Shown: positions 31,052 to 38,891 of the stretch, piece by piece
Layout: the number at the start of each line of letters is the position of its first letter
How positions within the stretch are numbered: position 1 is the first letter of the stretch
Source: Eubacteriales bacterium
GTDB taxonomy: Bacteria; Bacillota; Clostridia; Lachnospirales; Lachnospiraceae
Direction: 5' to 3'
NCBI GenBank assembly: GCA_030524455.1
Contig: JAUNGT010000030.1
Location: 1 to 38,925, forward strand
Length of the DNA: 38,925 nt
Program-made: the position numbers and the translations under genes
Notes under the pieces: model-generated
Database searches by the model: none
Told to the model about the DNA's origin: nothing
The model's input: the letters and a program-made list of their open reading frames with translations, nothing else

Positions 31052-32898
31052 GAATCGGAATCATCAGCTTTACGGAAAACGGAATGCGGCTTTCTGAAAA
31101 AATAGCGGAATGCCTCCGGGAGGATGAGACGGAGGCGGTCACGAGGTGCTCGGCAGCAAAGGGAAGGGCCGACGGGGAGGCCTTTGTGCGCTACAGCGGG
31201 CTGACGGCGCCCGAGTGGGCGCGGGAGCAGTTTCGGACGGGAACGGCGATGATCTTTGTCGGGGCCTGCGGGATCGCGGTGCGCTCGATTGCCCCGTGGC
31301 TTGCGGACAAGCTTGTGGACAGCCCGGTATTGGCCGTCGATGAAAAGGCAGGGTATGTGATCCCCCTGCTGTCCGGCCATGTGGGCGGGGGAAACGAGCT
31401 GGCAGGGCGGCTGGCAAAACGCCTGGGCGCTGCGGCGGTGGTCACGACGGCGACGGATTTAAACGGGCGCTTTGCGGTGGATCTGTTCGCCAGGCAAAAC
31501 GGACTGCGCATCGGAAACCGGGAGGGGATCGCCAGGGTGTCCGCCAAAGTCCTGGCGGGAGAAAGCATCACCATGGCAATCGCTCCGGACCGTATCCGTA
31601 CCGGGAGCCCGGTCCCGGAGCAGGTTGAGCTTGTGCCCTATCCGCCTGGGCAGGCGGTGGACGTGGCCGTGGGCGCAAGGGCAGGGGGAGTGGACGCTGC
31701 GCTTTTTTTGTACCCGAAGGAATATGCGCTGGGCGCAGGCTGCAGGAGCGGGAAGGAGCCGGAAAAAATCGGACGCTTTCTGGAGGATTTTCTGGAACGC
31801 CACAAGATTTGCAAAGAAAGCGTTTTTGCCCTGGCCTCCATCGACCGCAAGAAGGATGAGGAGGGGCTTAGGCGCTGGAGCGAAGGGGCGCACGTCCCGT
31901 TTCTGACCTTTTCGGCAGAGCAGCTTTTGCAGGTGGAGGGAACGTTTTCCCCGTCGGATTTTGTGCGGGCAACGGTGGGCGTGGAGAATGTGTGCGAGCG
32001 GTCGGCCCTGGCGGCCTGCCGGGGAGACGGAGAGCTGGTCTGCAGAAAGGAAGCGAAAGACGGCATGACGGCAGCGGCCGCCCGGAAGAGCTGGGAGGTT
32101 TTCTTTTCGGAAGAAAACAGGCGGGGGCACATCGACATCGTGGGGATGGGGCCCGGATGCTGGGAGATGATGACGCTGCAGGCGCAGCGCGCGCTGGAGG
32201 AGGCGGACATGATCGTCGGCTATACGGTCTATATCCGCCTGCTGGAGGGCCGGTTTGACCCCAAAAAGCTGCGGGCGACAGCCATGCGGCAGGAGGAGGA
32301 GCGCTGCCGGATCTGCTTTGAGGAGGCGCAGAAAGGAAAGCGCGTGGCGTTGGTTTGCAGCGGGGACGCCGGAATCTACGGACTTGCCTCGCTGATGTAC
32401 GAGATCGGCAAGGCGTATCCGCAGATCGGGCTTTCCGTGATCGCCGGCGTCACGGCGGCCAGCAGCGGTGCGGCGGTTCTGGGAGCGCCCTTAAACCATG
32501 ATTTCTGCGTGATCAGCTTAAGCGATCTGCTGACGCCCTGGGAAAAGATCGAGAAACGTTTACGGGCCGCGGCGGAGGGGGATTTCGCGATCGCCCTTTA
32601 CAATCCCGCCAGCCGCAGGCGTAGCGATTATCTGCAGAGAGCCTGCGATATTCTGCTGCAGACGCTGGAGGAGAGCCGCCCCTGCGGCTATGTGGAAAAC
32701 ATCGGCCGGGAGGGGACCCGGGAAACGGTCTGCACGCTGGGGAAGCTGCGGGATCTTCCGGTCAATATGTTTACCACCGTATTTATCGGAAATTCCGGTT
32801 CGGAGATTGTCGGCGGGAAGCTGATCACAAGGAGAGGATATCAAATTGAAGGAAGTACTGATTTTTGCGGGAACGACGGAGGGAAGGGAGCTGTCTGA
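31048..32898 (+). CDS. cbiGH: CbiG-CbiH fusion: cobalt-precorrin-5A hydrolase plus cobalt-precorrin-3 C17-methyltransferase
   Basis: 616 residues. Residues ~1-345 are CbiG, which opens the lactone and releases acetaldehyde: 'FVGACGIAVRSIAPWLADKL', 'AVDEKAGYVIPLLSGHVGGGNELA' and the C-terminal CbiG domain with 'LASIDRKKDEEGL' and 'FVRATVGVENVCERSAL'. Residues ~358-616 are CbiH/CobJ, the ring-contraction methyltransferase: 'IDIVGMGPGCWEMMTLQAQRAL', 'VGYTVYIRLL', 'LVCSGDAGIYGLASLMYE' and 'NPASRRRSDYLQRACDIL'. The two domains act close together in the pathway (C17 methylation/ring contraction, then, after CbiF, deacylation). The linker is short and there is no sign of a frameshift. Start ATG 31048 (ATGA overlap); 3' end overlaps the next gene by 53 nt. 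Confidence 0.95.
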   Translation: MRIGIISFTENGMRLSEKIAECLREDETEAVTRCSAAKGRADGEAFVRYSGLTAPEWAREQFRTGTAMIFVGACGIAVRSIAPWLADKLVDSPVLAVDEKAGYVIPLLSGHVGGGNELAGRLAKRLGAAAVVTTATDLNGRFAVDLFARQNGLRIGNREGIARVSAKVLAGESITMAIAPDRIRTGSPVPEQVELVPYPPGQAVDVAVGARAGGVDAALFLYPKEYALGAGCRSGKEPEKIGRFLEDFLERHKICKESVFALASIDRKKDEEGLRRWSEGAHVPFLTFSAEQLLQVEGTFSPSDFVRATVGVENVCERSALAACRGDGELVCRKEAKDGMTAAAARKSWEVFFSEENRRGHIDIVGMGPGCWEMMTLQAQRALEEADMIVGYTVYIRLLEGRFDPKKLRATAMRQEEERCRICFEEAQKGKRVALVCSGDAGIYGLASLMYEIGKAYPQIGLSVIAGVTAASSGAAVLGAPLNHDFCVISLSDLLTPWEKIEKRLRAAAEGDFAIALYNPASRRRSDYLQRACDILLQTLEESRPCGYVENIGREGTRETVCTLGKLRDLPVNMFTTVFIGNSGSEIVGGKLITRRGYQIEGSTDFCGNDGGKGAV

Positions 32899-34900
32899 AT
32901 GCCTCTCGGAGGCCCGGATTCCCCATACCGTTTGTGTGGCGACGCCCTATGGGGAGGAAATTATGCGGGAGAGCGTCCTGGCGGAGGGCGAAAGGCCCTG
33001 CACCGACGTGCACTGCGGCAGAATGGACCGCAGCGGGATCCGCGCCTGGCTGAAGGAGCGGCGCTTTGCAGCGGTGGTGGACGCGACGCACCCCTACGCG
33101 GCGGTTGTGACGGAGAATATCCGGGCGGCGATGGAGGGGCTGGATCTCCCTTATCTCCGCCTGAAAAGAGACACCAAAGAACCGGAGGCGGAGGGAAATA
33201 TCCGTTTTTTTGAGAGCCACAGCGCCTGCGCGGCAAGGCTTGCGCAGACGGAGGGAAATATCCTGCTTACCACCGGCAGCAAGGAGCTTGCTCCCTATTG
33301 TGTGTCGGAGAGGCTGAAAGAACGGCTTTATGTGAGGGTGCTTCCCGCACGGGAGAGCCTGGAGCTGTGCGCTGCGCAGAAAATTGCCGGCCGGCAGATC
33401 CTGGCCCTGCAGGGGCCCTTTTCGCGGGAGTTAAACGAGGCGATTTTGCGGCAGTATCAGATTCGCTGGCTGGTGACCAAGCAAAGCGGGAGGGCCGGGG
33501 GCTATCCGGAAAAGCTGGAGGCGGCCCAAAATGCCGGCGTCTCTGTCTGCGTGATCGGACGGCCGGATTCCGATACGGGGGAAAGCTTTGAGGAGGTGTG
33601 CCGCCGTCTGGAAACGCTTTACAACAGGACGATCGACTGCCGGGAAAGCTGGGAGATTACCCTGGCGGGTATCGGCATGGGGGGAGTGGACTGTATGACG
33701 CAGGCCGTCCGGAACAGGATCGGGGAGGCGGACATTCTGCTGGGAGCGGAGCGGATGATCAGCCCCTATACGCCGCGGCTGGAAAAAAAGCCCTTTTACC
33801 GGCCGGATCAGATCATTCCCTATCTGGAGGGGCTGGGGAGGGATAGCCGGGGGAGGAGAAGGCGCAGAGCGGTGGTGCTTTTTTCGGGCGACAGCGGGTT
33901 TTACAGCGGGTGCAATGCCCTGCACCGAGCCCTGCAGGAGGAGATCGGGGCAGGGAGGCTGAAGGCCTCGCTGGAAATCCTGCCGGGAATTTCCAGCGTT
34001 TCCTTTCTGGCGGCGGCCCTGGGAGAGAGCTACGAGGATGCCGCCCTGTACAGTATCCACGGGAAAACGGTAAAAAATCTGGCGGAGAAAATCCGGCGGG
34101 AGAAAAAGACCTTCCTTCTTCTGTCCGGGGCAGCGGATTTGCGCCGCCTGGGCGAACTGCTTTTGGAGGCCGGGCTGGGGAGCTGTACGGTATCCGTCGG
34201 CTCTGAGCTGTCCTATCCGGAGCAGCGCGTTTTTTCCCTCACGCCCGGGGAGTGCGCTGGCTGGGAAAAGGAAGGCCTGTATACCTGCTGCGTCAAAAAT
34301 CCTCTCGCGCAGACCGGCAGGCTGACGCCCGGATGGCGGGACACAGATTTTGTGCGGGATAAGGTGCCCATGACCAAGGAGGAGGTGCGGGAGGTCAGCA
34401 TATGCAAGCTGCGCCTGCACTGTGGAGCCGTGGTCTGGGACATCGGAAGCGGGACCGGATCGGTGGCGGCAGAGATCGGCGCGCTCTCCGATGAGACAGA
34501 GGTTTTTGCCATTGAGAGAAAGCCGGAGGCGGTCGCCCTGATCCGGCAAAATCTCAAAAAATTCGGACGGACAAACGTCCGGGTGGTGGAGGCCTTTGCG
34601 CCGGAAGGGCTGGAGGGGCTGCCTGCCCCGACGCACGTTTTTGTCGGGGGCAGCGGCGGACGGCTCCGGGAGATTCTGGACGCCTGCTATCGCGCAAATG
34701 CAAAAGCGCGCATCGTGATCAACGCCGTCAGCCTGGAAACGATTTGCGGGCTGCGGGAAATTTTGGAAAGTTATCCGGTGGAGGAGGAAGAAATCGTCCA
34801 GCTCCAGGTGAGCCGGACAAGAAAAGCCGGGGCATATCACCTGATGCAGGCGGAGAATCCGGTGTGGATATGTTCATTTTCTTTTCGGGAGACAGAATGA
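32846..34900 (+). CDS. cbiJET: CbiJ-CbiE-CbiT triple fusion
   Basis: 684 residues from a TTG at 32846, with AAGGAGAG 9 nt upstream. Residues ~1-250 are CbiJ (cobalt-precorrin-6A reductase): 'ILIFAGTTEGRELS'-like start, 'VVDATHPYAAVVTENI', 'ILLTTGSKEL' and 'LALQGPFSRELN'. Residues ~268-470 are CbiE (C5 methyltransferase): 'ITLAGIGMGGVDCMT', 'EADILLGAERMI' and 'LFSGDSGFYSG'. Residues ~495-684 are CbiT (C15 methyltransferase/decarboxylase): 'VPMTKEEVREVSICKLRL', 'VWDIGSGTGSVAAEIG' (SAM-binding) and 'FVGGSGGRLREIL'. CbiE-CbiT fusion (as in CobL) is common; adding CbiJ in front puts three consecutive steps on one chain. The 3' end overlaps the cbiA ATG by 4 nt. Confidence 0.94.
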   Translation: MKEVLIFAGTTEGRELSECLSEARIPHTVCVATPYGEEIMRESVLAEGERPCTDVHCGRMDRSGIRAWLKERRFAAVVDATHPYAAVVTENIRAAMEGLDLPYLRLKRDTKEPEAEGNIRFFESHSACAARLAQTEGNILLTTGSKELAPYCVSERLKERLYVRVLPARESLELCAAQKIAGRQILALQGPFSRELNEAILRQYQIRWLVTKQSGRAGGYPEKLEAAQNAGVSVCVIGRPDSDTGESFEEVCRRLETLYNRTIDCRESWEITLAGIGMGGVDCMTQAVRNRIGEADILLGAERMISPYTPRLEKKPFYRPDQIIPYLEGLGRDSRGRRRRRAVVLFSGDSGFYSGCNALHRALQEEIGAGRLKASLEILPGISSVSFLAAALGESYEDAALYSIHGKTVKNLAEKIRREKKTFLLLSGAADLRRLGELLLEAGLGSCTVSVGSELSYPEQRVFSLTPGECAGWEKEGLYTCCVKNPLAQTGRLTPGWRDTDFVRDKVPMTKEEVREVSICKLRLHCGAVVWDIGSGTGSVAAEIGALSDETEVFAIERKPEAVALIRQNLKKFGRTNVRVVEAFAPEGLEGLPAPTHVFVGGSGGRLREILDACYRANAKARIVINAVSLETICGLREILESYPVEEEEIVQLQVSRTRKAGAYHLMQAENPVWICSFSFRETE

Positions 34901-36285
34901 AGATTGACAGAGTAATGATCGCCGCGCCCAAAAGCGGAAGCGGCAAGACAACGGTGGCCTGCGCCCTGCTGCGCGCGCTCTCGGAGAGCGGCCGGAGAGT
35001 GAGCGCCTGCAAATGCGGGCCGGACTATATCGATCCTATGTTCCACCGGGATGTGATCGGGGTTCCATCGAAAAACCTGGACACCTTTTTTACCGGGGAA
35101 GCCGGAACGCGAAGGCTCTTTGCCCAGGGACGGACGGAGGGGGAGCTGGTCGTTATGGAGGGGGTGATGGGGCTCTTTGACGGGCTCGGCGGAGTCCGGG
35201 AGGAGGGCTCAACCTATCATCTGGCGAAGGTGACTCAGACGCCCATTCTCCTGACGGTGGATGCAAAGGGGATGGGAGGACGATCCGCGCTCGCGGTGGT
35301 CGCAGGCTTTCTGGCCTACGACACGGAGCGGCTGATCCGGGGCGTTCTCTTCAACCGGATGTCGCGGGCCTCCTATGAGACAGTTGCCCCGTTGCTGGAA
35401 AAGGAGCTTGGCATCGCCGCCCTTGGCTGTTTTCCGGAGCAAAAAGGCCTGCATCTGGAAAGCCGACGGCTGGGGCTGGTGATGCCGGAGGAGATCGCCG
35501 GTCTCAAACAGCAGGTCGCCCTGGCGGCCCGGGAGCTGCAAAAAAATGTGTCGATCGGGAAAATAATGGAGATTGCCGCAGGCGCGCCGGAGACAGAGCC
35601 GGAAGAGGAGCCGGCAAATCCCGGCAGCGATGAAGGGGAGGAAGCGACCCGTCCCGTGATCGCCGTGGCGAAGGACAGGGCCTTCTGCTTTTATTATGAG
35701 GATAACCTGCGCCTGCTGGAGCGCTGCGGCGCCAGACTGGTCTTTTTTTCACCGCTTTGCGACCGCAGGCTCCCGGAAGGCTGCGACGGCTTGCTGCTGG
35801 GCGGGGGCTATCCGGAGCTTTATGCGGATAAGCTCGCTGAAAATAAGGAGATGCTTTTCTCTGTCCGGACCGCGGTGCGGGAAGGAATGCCGGTGGTGGC
35901 GGAGTGCGGCGGCTTTCTGTATCTTCACGAGACGCTTCGGGATCCGGCCGGTGTGCCGCACCGGATGGCGGGGATTGTGCCCGGAGAATGCCATGACACC
36001 GGAAAGCTGGTCCGGTTTGGCTATGTGGAGCTTACGGAAAGGAGGGAGGGATTTTTGCCGGAGGGGACCAAAATCCGGGGACATGAATTTCATTATTATG
36101 ACAGTGAAAGAAACGGGGAGGACTGTCTGGCGGTAAAGCCGGCAACGGGAAGGACATACCCCTGCGTGATCGCCGGGAAAAGCTTCTGGCTGGGCTTTGC
36201 GCACCTGTACTACCCCTCCAATCCGGTCTTTGCGGAGCGCTTTGTCCGAAAGGCCGGGGAGTATCGGGCAAAAAATCAGAAGTAA
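34897..36285 (+). CDS. cbiA: Cobyrinate a,c-diamide synthase
   Basis: 462 residues from the ATG at 34897 (ATGA overlap). It amidates the a and c side chains of cobyrinic acid with glutamine and ATP. 'IAAPKSGSGKTTVACALLRAL' is the N-terminal ATP site, 'KCGPDYIDPMFHRDVIG' and 'VMEGVMGLFDGLG' are family signatures. The glutaminase domain has 'LLLGGGYPELYADKLAEN', the nucleophile Cys in 'VVAECGGFLYLHE', and the C-terminal His in 'IRGHEFHYYDSE'. A short acidic insertion ('PETEPEEEPANPGSDEGEE', ~230-248) separates the domains. It ends the cobalamin run; its last 10 nt overlap the 3' end of the opposing gene, and no terminator is visible. Confidence 0.96.
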   Translation: MKIDRVMIAAPKSGSGKTTVACALLRALSESGRRVSACKCGPDYIDPMFHRDVIGVPSKNLDTFFTGEAGTRRLFAQGRTEGELVVMEGVMGLFDGLGGVREEGSTYHLAKVTQTPILLTVDAKGMGGRSALAVVAGFLAYDTERLIRGVLFNRMSRASYETVAPLLEKELGIAALGCFPEQKGLHLESRRLGLVMPEEIAGLKQQVALAARELQKNVSIGKIMEIAAGAPETEPEEEPANPGSDEGEEATRPVIAVAKDRAFCFYYEDNLRLLERCGARLVFFSPLCDRRLPEGCDGLLLGGGYPELYADKLAENKEMLFSVRTAVREGMPVVAECGGFLYLHETLRDPAGVPHRMAGIVPGECHDTGKLVRFGYVELTERREGFLPEGTKIRGHEFHYYDSERNGEDCLAVKPATGRTYPCVIAGKSFWLGFAHLYYPSNPVFAERFVRKAGEYRAKNQK

Positions 36286-37520
36286 TCCGAAAAATAAGCC
36301 TTTTTTACGGGAATCAGGCGTTCCAGCCAGGTCAGCATATAGTATTCCGTCGTGATCTTTTCGTGATCGTAAAGGTAAGTGGGGCGCTTGTAGCCCATCA
36401 GCATGGCGGTCAGCGTGTTGATGCTCAGCTCCACCAGATTGATGGACTGGGTATCCTCCACCCTCCGGCAGGAGGCTGCGCCGTCGTGCCAGGAGACAAG
36501 GAAATCCCCCTCGTTCCAGTGGGCAAAGCCGTCCAGGACGCGGAAATGCAGCTTGAAATCCTCCGGCTGGATCTGCCAGGGATATTCGGTCAAAAATTCC
36601 TCCACGTCTACGATGCGGGCCATGATGTAGGGGGCGATCGTCTCCTCGATCTCACTGTCCTCGAATAAGTAGGCCATGGGCTCGCCGGAGTAATTGTCGC
36701 CCTGCACCTGGGTAATCATGGAAAAATGGGCGCTGATATAGTTCCAGAGCCCGTGGCGCGCCTCGCTGGTCAGGTAGACCATCTCCTTGATGTGAAAAAT
36801 CTCGTTGGCAATGTAGTACACCAGATAGCCCAGGGGCTTGTGCTCCTCATTGTAGTAGACGGCGGCGATCATGTCGTCGTTTTCCCATCTCCAGTACTCG
36901 TCCCAGGCCAGGGCGTCGCGGATCAGGGCGCCGTGGTGCTGCAGGGCAAAGTAGGTGTGGACGTTGTGGTAATCCTCGGAATCCAGGCTGACCCGCTCCA
37001 CCATGCCGGGCACCGGCCAGGGCTTGGGAAGCTGGGTGTCCTTGACCGTGAAGGTCAGCTTGTCGGAGACGATCTCCCAGCCCATCCTGCGGTAGAAGGG
37101 GATCGAATAGGGGTACAGGAAAGAGATGGGGAATTTGTTGTCGTGCATGTAGCGGATCACCCGGCGCATCAGGGCATGGATCAGTCCGCGGCCCGAATAT
37201 TCCGGGTAGGTGGTGACGCCGGTGATGCCGCCCATGCTCATAATGGTGTCCTGAATGTTTACCTGCATGGGATAGACCACGATCATGGAGGCCAGCTTTT
37301 CCTTGTAAAACCAGCCGAGCACATAGGCCTGTTCCAACATCGGACGCTTGGCGTACTTGATTTCCTCCTGCTCCCAGCCGGTCTGGAACAGGTCGTAGGA
37401 GGTGACCTGGAACGCGTACTGCAAAAGCGCGTTGAATTGCTCCAGGTCGTCGTTGTCCAGCTCGCGCATCTTAAAATCGCCTTTTACTTCCAGATATGTG
37501 TGTTCGTCGTTGTTGGTCAT
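36276..37520 (-). CDS. Eis-like GNAT N-acetyltransferase with sterol-carrier-like C-terminal domain
   Basis: 414 residues; ATG first base 37520, with AGAGGA 5 nt upstream. Residues ~15-150 are a GNAT domain: 'VYPMQVNIQDTIMSMGGITGVTTYPEYSGRGLIHALMRR' contains the acetyl-CoA loop (Y-S-G-R-G-L), followed by 'FPISFLYPYSIPFYRRMGWEIVSD'. A second GNAT-like domain (~150-290) and an SCP2-like C-terminal domain ('LHFRVLDGFAHWNEGDFLV') complete the three-part Eis architecture. Members acetylate amines of diverse substrates, including aminoglycosides in some pathogens; the natural substrate here is unknown and no resistance function should be inferred. It follows the nucleosidase gene by 36 nt on the same strand, possibly in one transcript. 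Confidence 0.88.
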   Translation of the reverse strand: MTNNDEHTYLEVKGDFKMRELDNDDLEQFNALLQYAFQVTSYDLFQTGWEQEEIKYAKRPMLEQAYVLGWFYKEKLASMIVVYPMQVNIQDTIMSMGGITGVTTYPEYSGRGLIHALMRRVIRYMHDNKFPISFLYPYSIPFYRRMGWEIVSDKLTFTVKDTQLPKPWPVPGMVERVSLDSEDYHNVHTYFALQHHGALIRDALAWDEYWRWENDDMIAAVYYNEEHKPLGYLVYYIANEIFHIKEMVYLTSEARHGLWNYISAHFSMITQVQGDNYSGEPMAYLFEDSEIEETIAPYIMARIVDVEEFLTEYPWQIQPEDFKLHFRVLDGFAHWNEGDFLVSWHDGAASCRRVEDTQSINLVELSINTLTAMLMGYKRPTYLYDHEKITTEYYMLTWLERLIPVKKAYFSDYF

Positions 37521-37556
37521 AAAATCCTCTTTCCAGAATAACCGTTTCTTTTCATT

Positions 37557-38243
37557 CTACAACAAATGCTTTGCGATTTCCATGACAAAATCTGCGCAGA
37601 CGCGGGAAGCCGTCTCCAGATTCTGCTCAAAGCTGACAAGCCCTGTGTGGTCCGCCGTGTCGGTGACGGTGCGCACGGAAAGGAAAGGAATGCGGTTTAC
37701 ATAGCAGACGTGGGCGGCAGCGGCGCTCTCCATGTCTGCGGCAAGGGGAGAGAAGCGTTTTTGCAGCTCGGCCCTTTTTTCGTTCTCCACAAACTGTTCC
37801 CCGGAGACGATGGTGCCCAGGCGCACCGGACGCGCAAAGTCTGCAGCGCAGGCTGAGGCTGCGGCCAGCAGCCCGGGATCCGCCTCAAAAAAGGCGGTGG
37901 GCATCCAGGGATGGAAATCGGTCAGAATATCCTCCTCCACATCATGATAGATACAGCGCTCTGCCGCCACCGTGTCAAACAGGCCCACGGAAGGATCGAT
38001 TCCGCCGGCGGTCCCGGCATTTATCACAGCGTCCACCTGATAGAAATCAATCAGAAGCTGGACGGCTATCGCGGCGTTCACCTTGCAGACGCCGCTGTAG
38101 AGAGCGGTGACCGGCAGGCCGCAGAGCGTTCCGTCGAGAAAGCGAAGCATCGCCCGCTCGGAGAGGACGGGGGATTGTATGTGGGGAAGGAAGGGCGCCA
38201 GCTCCGTGTCGCTGGCGCAAAGCAATCCGATTTTTTTCATCAT
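37557..38243 (-). CDS. mtnN: 5'-methylthioadenosine/S-adenosylhomocysteine nucleosidase family protein
   Basis: 228 residues from the ATG with first base 38243 (a second ATG directly follows), with GGAGGTG 6-9 nt upstream; a longer frame to 38396 runs through the promoter. The PNP_UDP_1 fold is clear: 'KIGLLCASDTELAPFLPHI' (cf. I-G-I-I-x-A-M-x-x-E), 'YSGVCKVNAAIAVQLLIDFYQVDAVINAGTAGGI', 'IVSGEQFVENEKRA', 'LAADMESAAAAHVCYVNRIPFLSVRTVTDTAD'. The M-E-S motif with its Glu and the catalytic-type Asp in 'V-T-D' are present. The enzyme cleaves MTA and SAH and so recycles methylation by-products, fitting the heavy SAM use of the adjacent B12 genes, although co-regulation is not shown. The first position E in 'SDTELAP' is the conserved catalytic Glu. 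Some family members act on other nucleosides, so substrate is provisional. Confidence 0.85.
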   Translation of the reverse strand: MMKKIGLLCASDTELAPFLPHIQSPVLSERAMLRFLDGTLCGLPVTALYSGVCKVNAAIAVQLLIDFYQVDAVINAGTAGGIDPSVGLFDTVAAERCIYHDVEEDILTDFHPWMPTAFFEADPGLLAAASACAADFARPVRLGTIVSGEQFVENEKRAELQKRFSPLAADMESAAAAHVCYVNRIPFLSVRTVTDTADHTGLVSFEQNLETASRVCADFVMEIAKHLL

Positions 38244-38263
38244 AAAACACCTCCATAGCTCCG

Positions 38264-38293
38264 AGTATAGCACAGAATGCCCCGGGCGTCCAA
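38264..38293 (-). promoter_or_regulatory. Promoter of the nucleosidase gene
   Basis: Read on the minus strand: TTGGAC (38293-38288), 18 bp, TATACT (38269-38264), preceded by TGC giving an extended -10 (TGCTATACT). The predicted start is ~38257, just before the GGAGGTG ribosome site. Confidence 0.72.
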
Positions 38294-38301
38294 AGAAAAG
38301 A

Positions 38302-38330
38302 GTGACAGAGGAAACGTTTGGAGGTACAAT
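38302..38330 (+). promoter_or_regulatory. Promoter of the DUF1653-like gene
   Basis: GTGACA (38302-38307), 17 bp, TACAAT (38325-38330); each hexamer matches the consensus in 5 of 6 positions. The predicted start is ~38337, leaving ~20 nt before the ATG at 38358. It is 8 bp from the minus-strand -35 of the nucleosidase promoter. Confidence 0.68.
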
Positions 38331-38357
38331 GTCAGTAATATCAGAAGGAGGAGTTTT

Positions 38358-38891
38358 ATGGACAGAATACCCGCAGCCGGGGAGATTTACCGGCATTTCA
38401 AGGGAGACCTATATCGCGTGGTGACGGTGGCGCAGCACACGGAGACGGGAGAGCAGCTGGTGATCTATCAGGCGCTTTCCGGGGATTTCAGGGTGTATGC
38501 GCGTCCGCTTTCCATGTTCACCGGGCCGGTGGACCGGGAAAAATATCCCCGGGCGAAGGACCGGCTCCGCTTCACACTGATTCCGGAGGCAGGGACACTG
38601 CTTTCGCCGGGACAGGAGCCCTGTCCGGCAACATCAAAGCCGGAGCAGCCGGAAAAGGAGGGCGAGCTTGCCCTGGATCCGGAGCTGCTTCACTTTCTGG
38701 AGGCGGACAGCTATGAGCGTAAGCTGGAGATTTTCAGCGCGCTGGCGGGCAGGATCGATGAAAGGATGCTCAATACGATGGCGGTGTCTCTGGATCTGGA
38801 GCTGTCCGGGGGCAGTTTGGAGGAGCAGTATGAGGAGCTCAAAAACTGTCTTTTGACGCTGGAGCGCTACGAGTGCAACAGGCTCAGATAG
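38358..38891 (+). CDS. DUF1653-like protein
   Basis: 177 residues from the ATG at 38358, with AAGGAGGAG 6 nt upstream; an open frame from 38277 runs through the promoter and is rejected. The first ~65 residues ('PAAGEIYRHFKGDLYRVVTVAQHTETGEQLVIYQALSGD') form the small beta-rich DUF1653 fold, with the typical 'G-x-Y-x-H-F-K-G-x-x-Y-x-V' start and a 'V-x-Y-x-x-L' strand, then 'VYARPLSMFTGPVD'. A Pro/Glu-rich linker leads to a ~70-residue C-terminal helical part ('LHFLEADSYERKLEIFSALAGRIDERMLNTMAVSLDLEL') that I do not recognise. Function is unknown. It is divergent from mtnN. Confidence 0.78.
   Translation: MDRIPAAGEIYRHFKGDLYRVVTVAQHTETGEQLVIYQALSGDFRVYARPLSMFTGPVDREKYPRAKDRLRFTLIPEAGTLLSPGQEPCPATSKPEQPEKEGELALDPELLHFLEADSYERKLEIFSALAGRIDERMLNTMAVSLDLELSGGSLEEQYEELKNCLLTLERYECNRLR

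Noticed and set aside
33431..34840. 469-residue minus-strand open frame opposite cbiJET
   Set aside because: Shadow of a well-supported fusion gene; no recognisable domain.
36276..37520. Aminoglycoside resistance by the Eis-like acetyltransferase
   Set aside because: The fold is shared by many acetyltransferases with unknown substrates; nothing in the context supports resistance.
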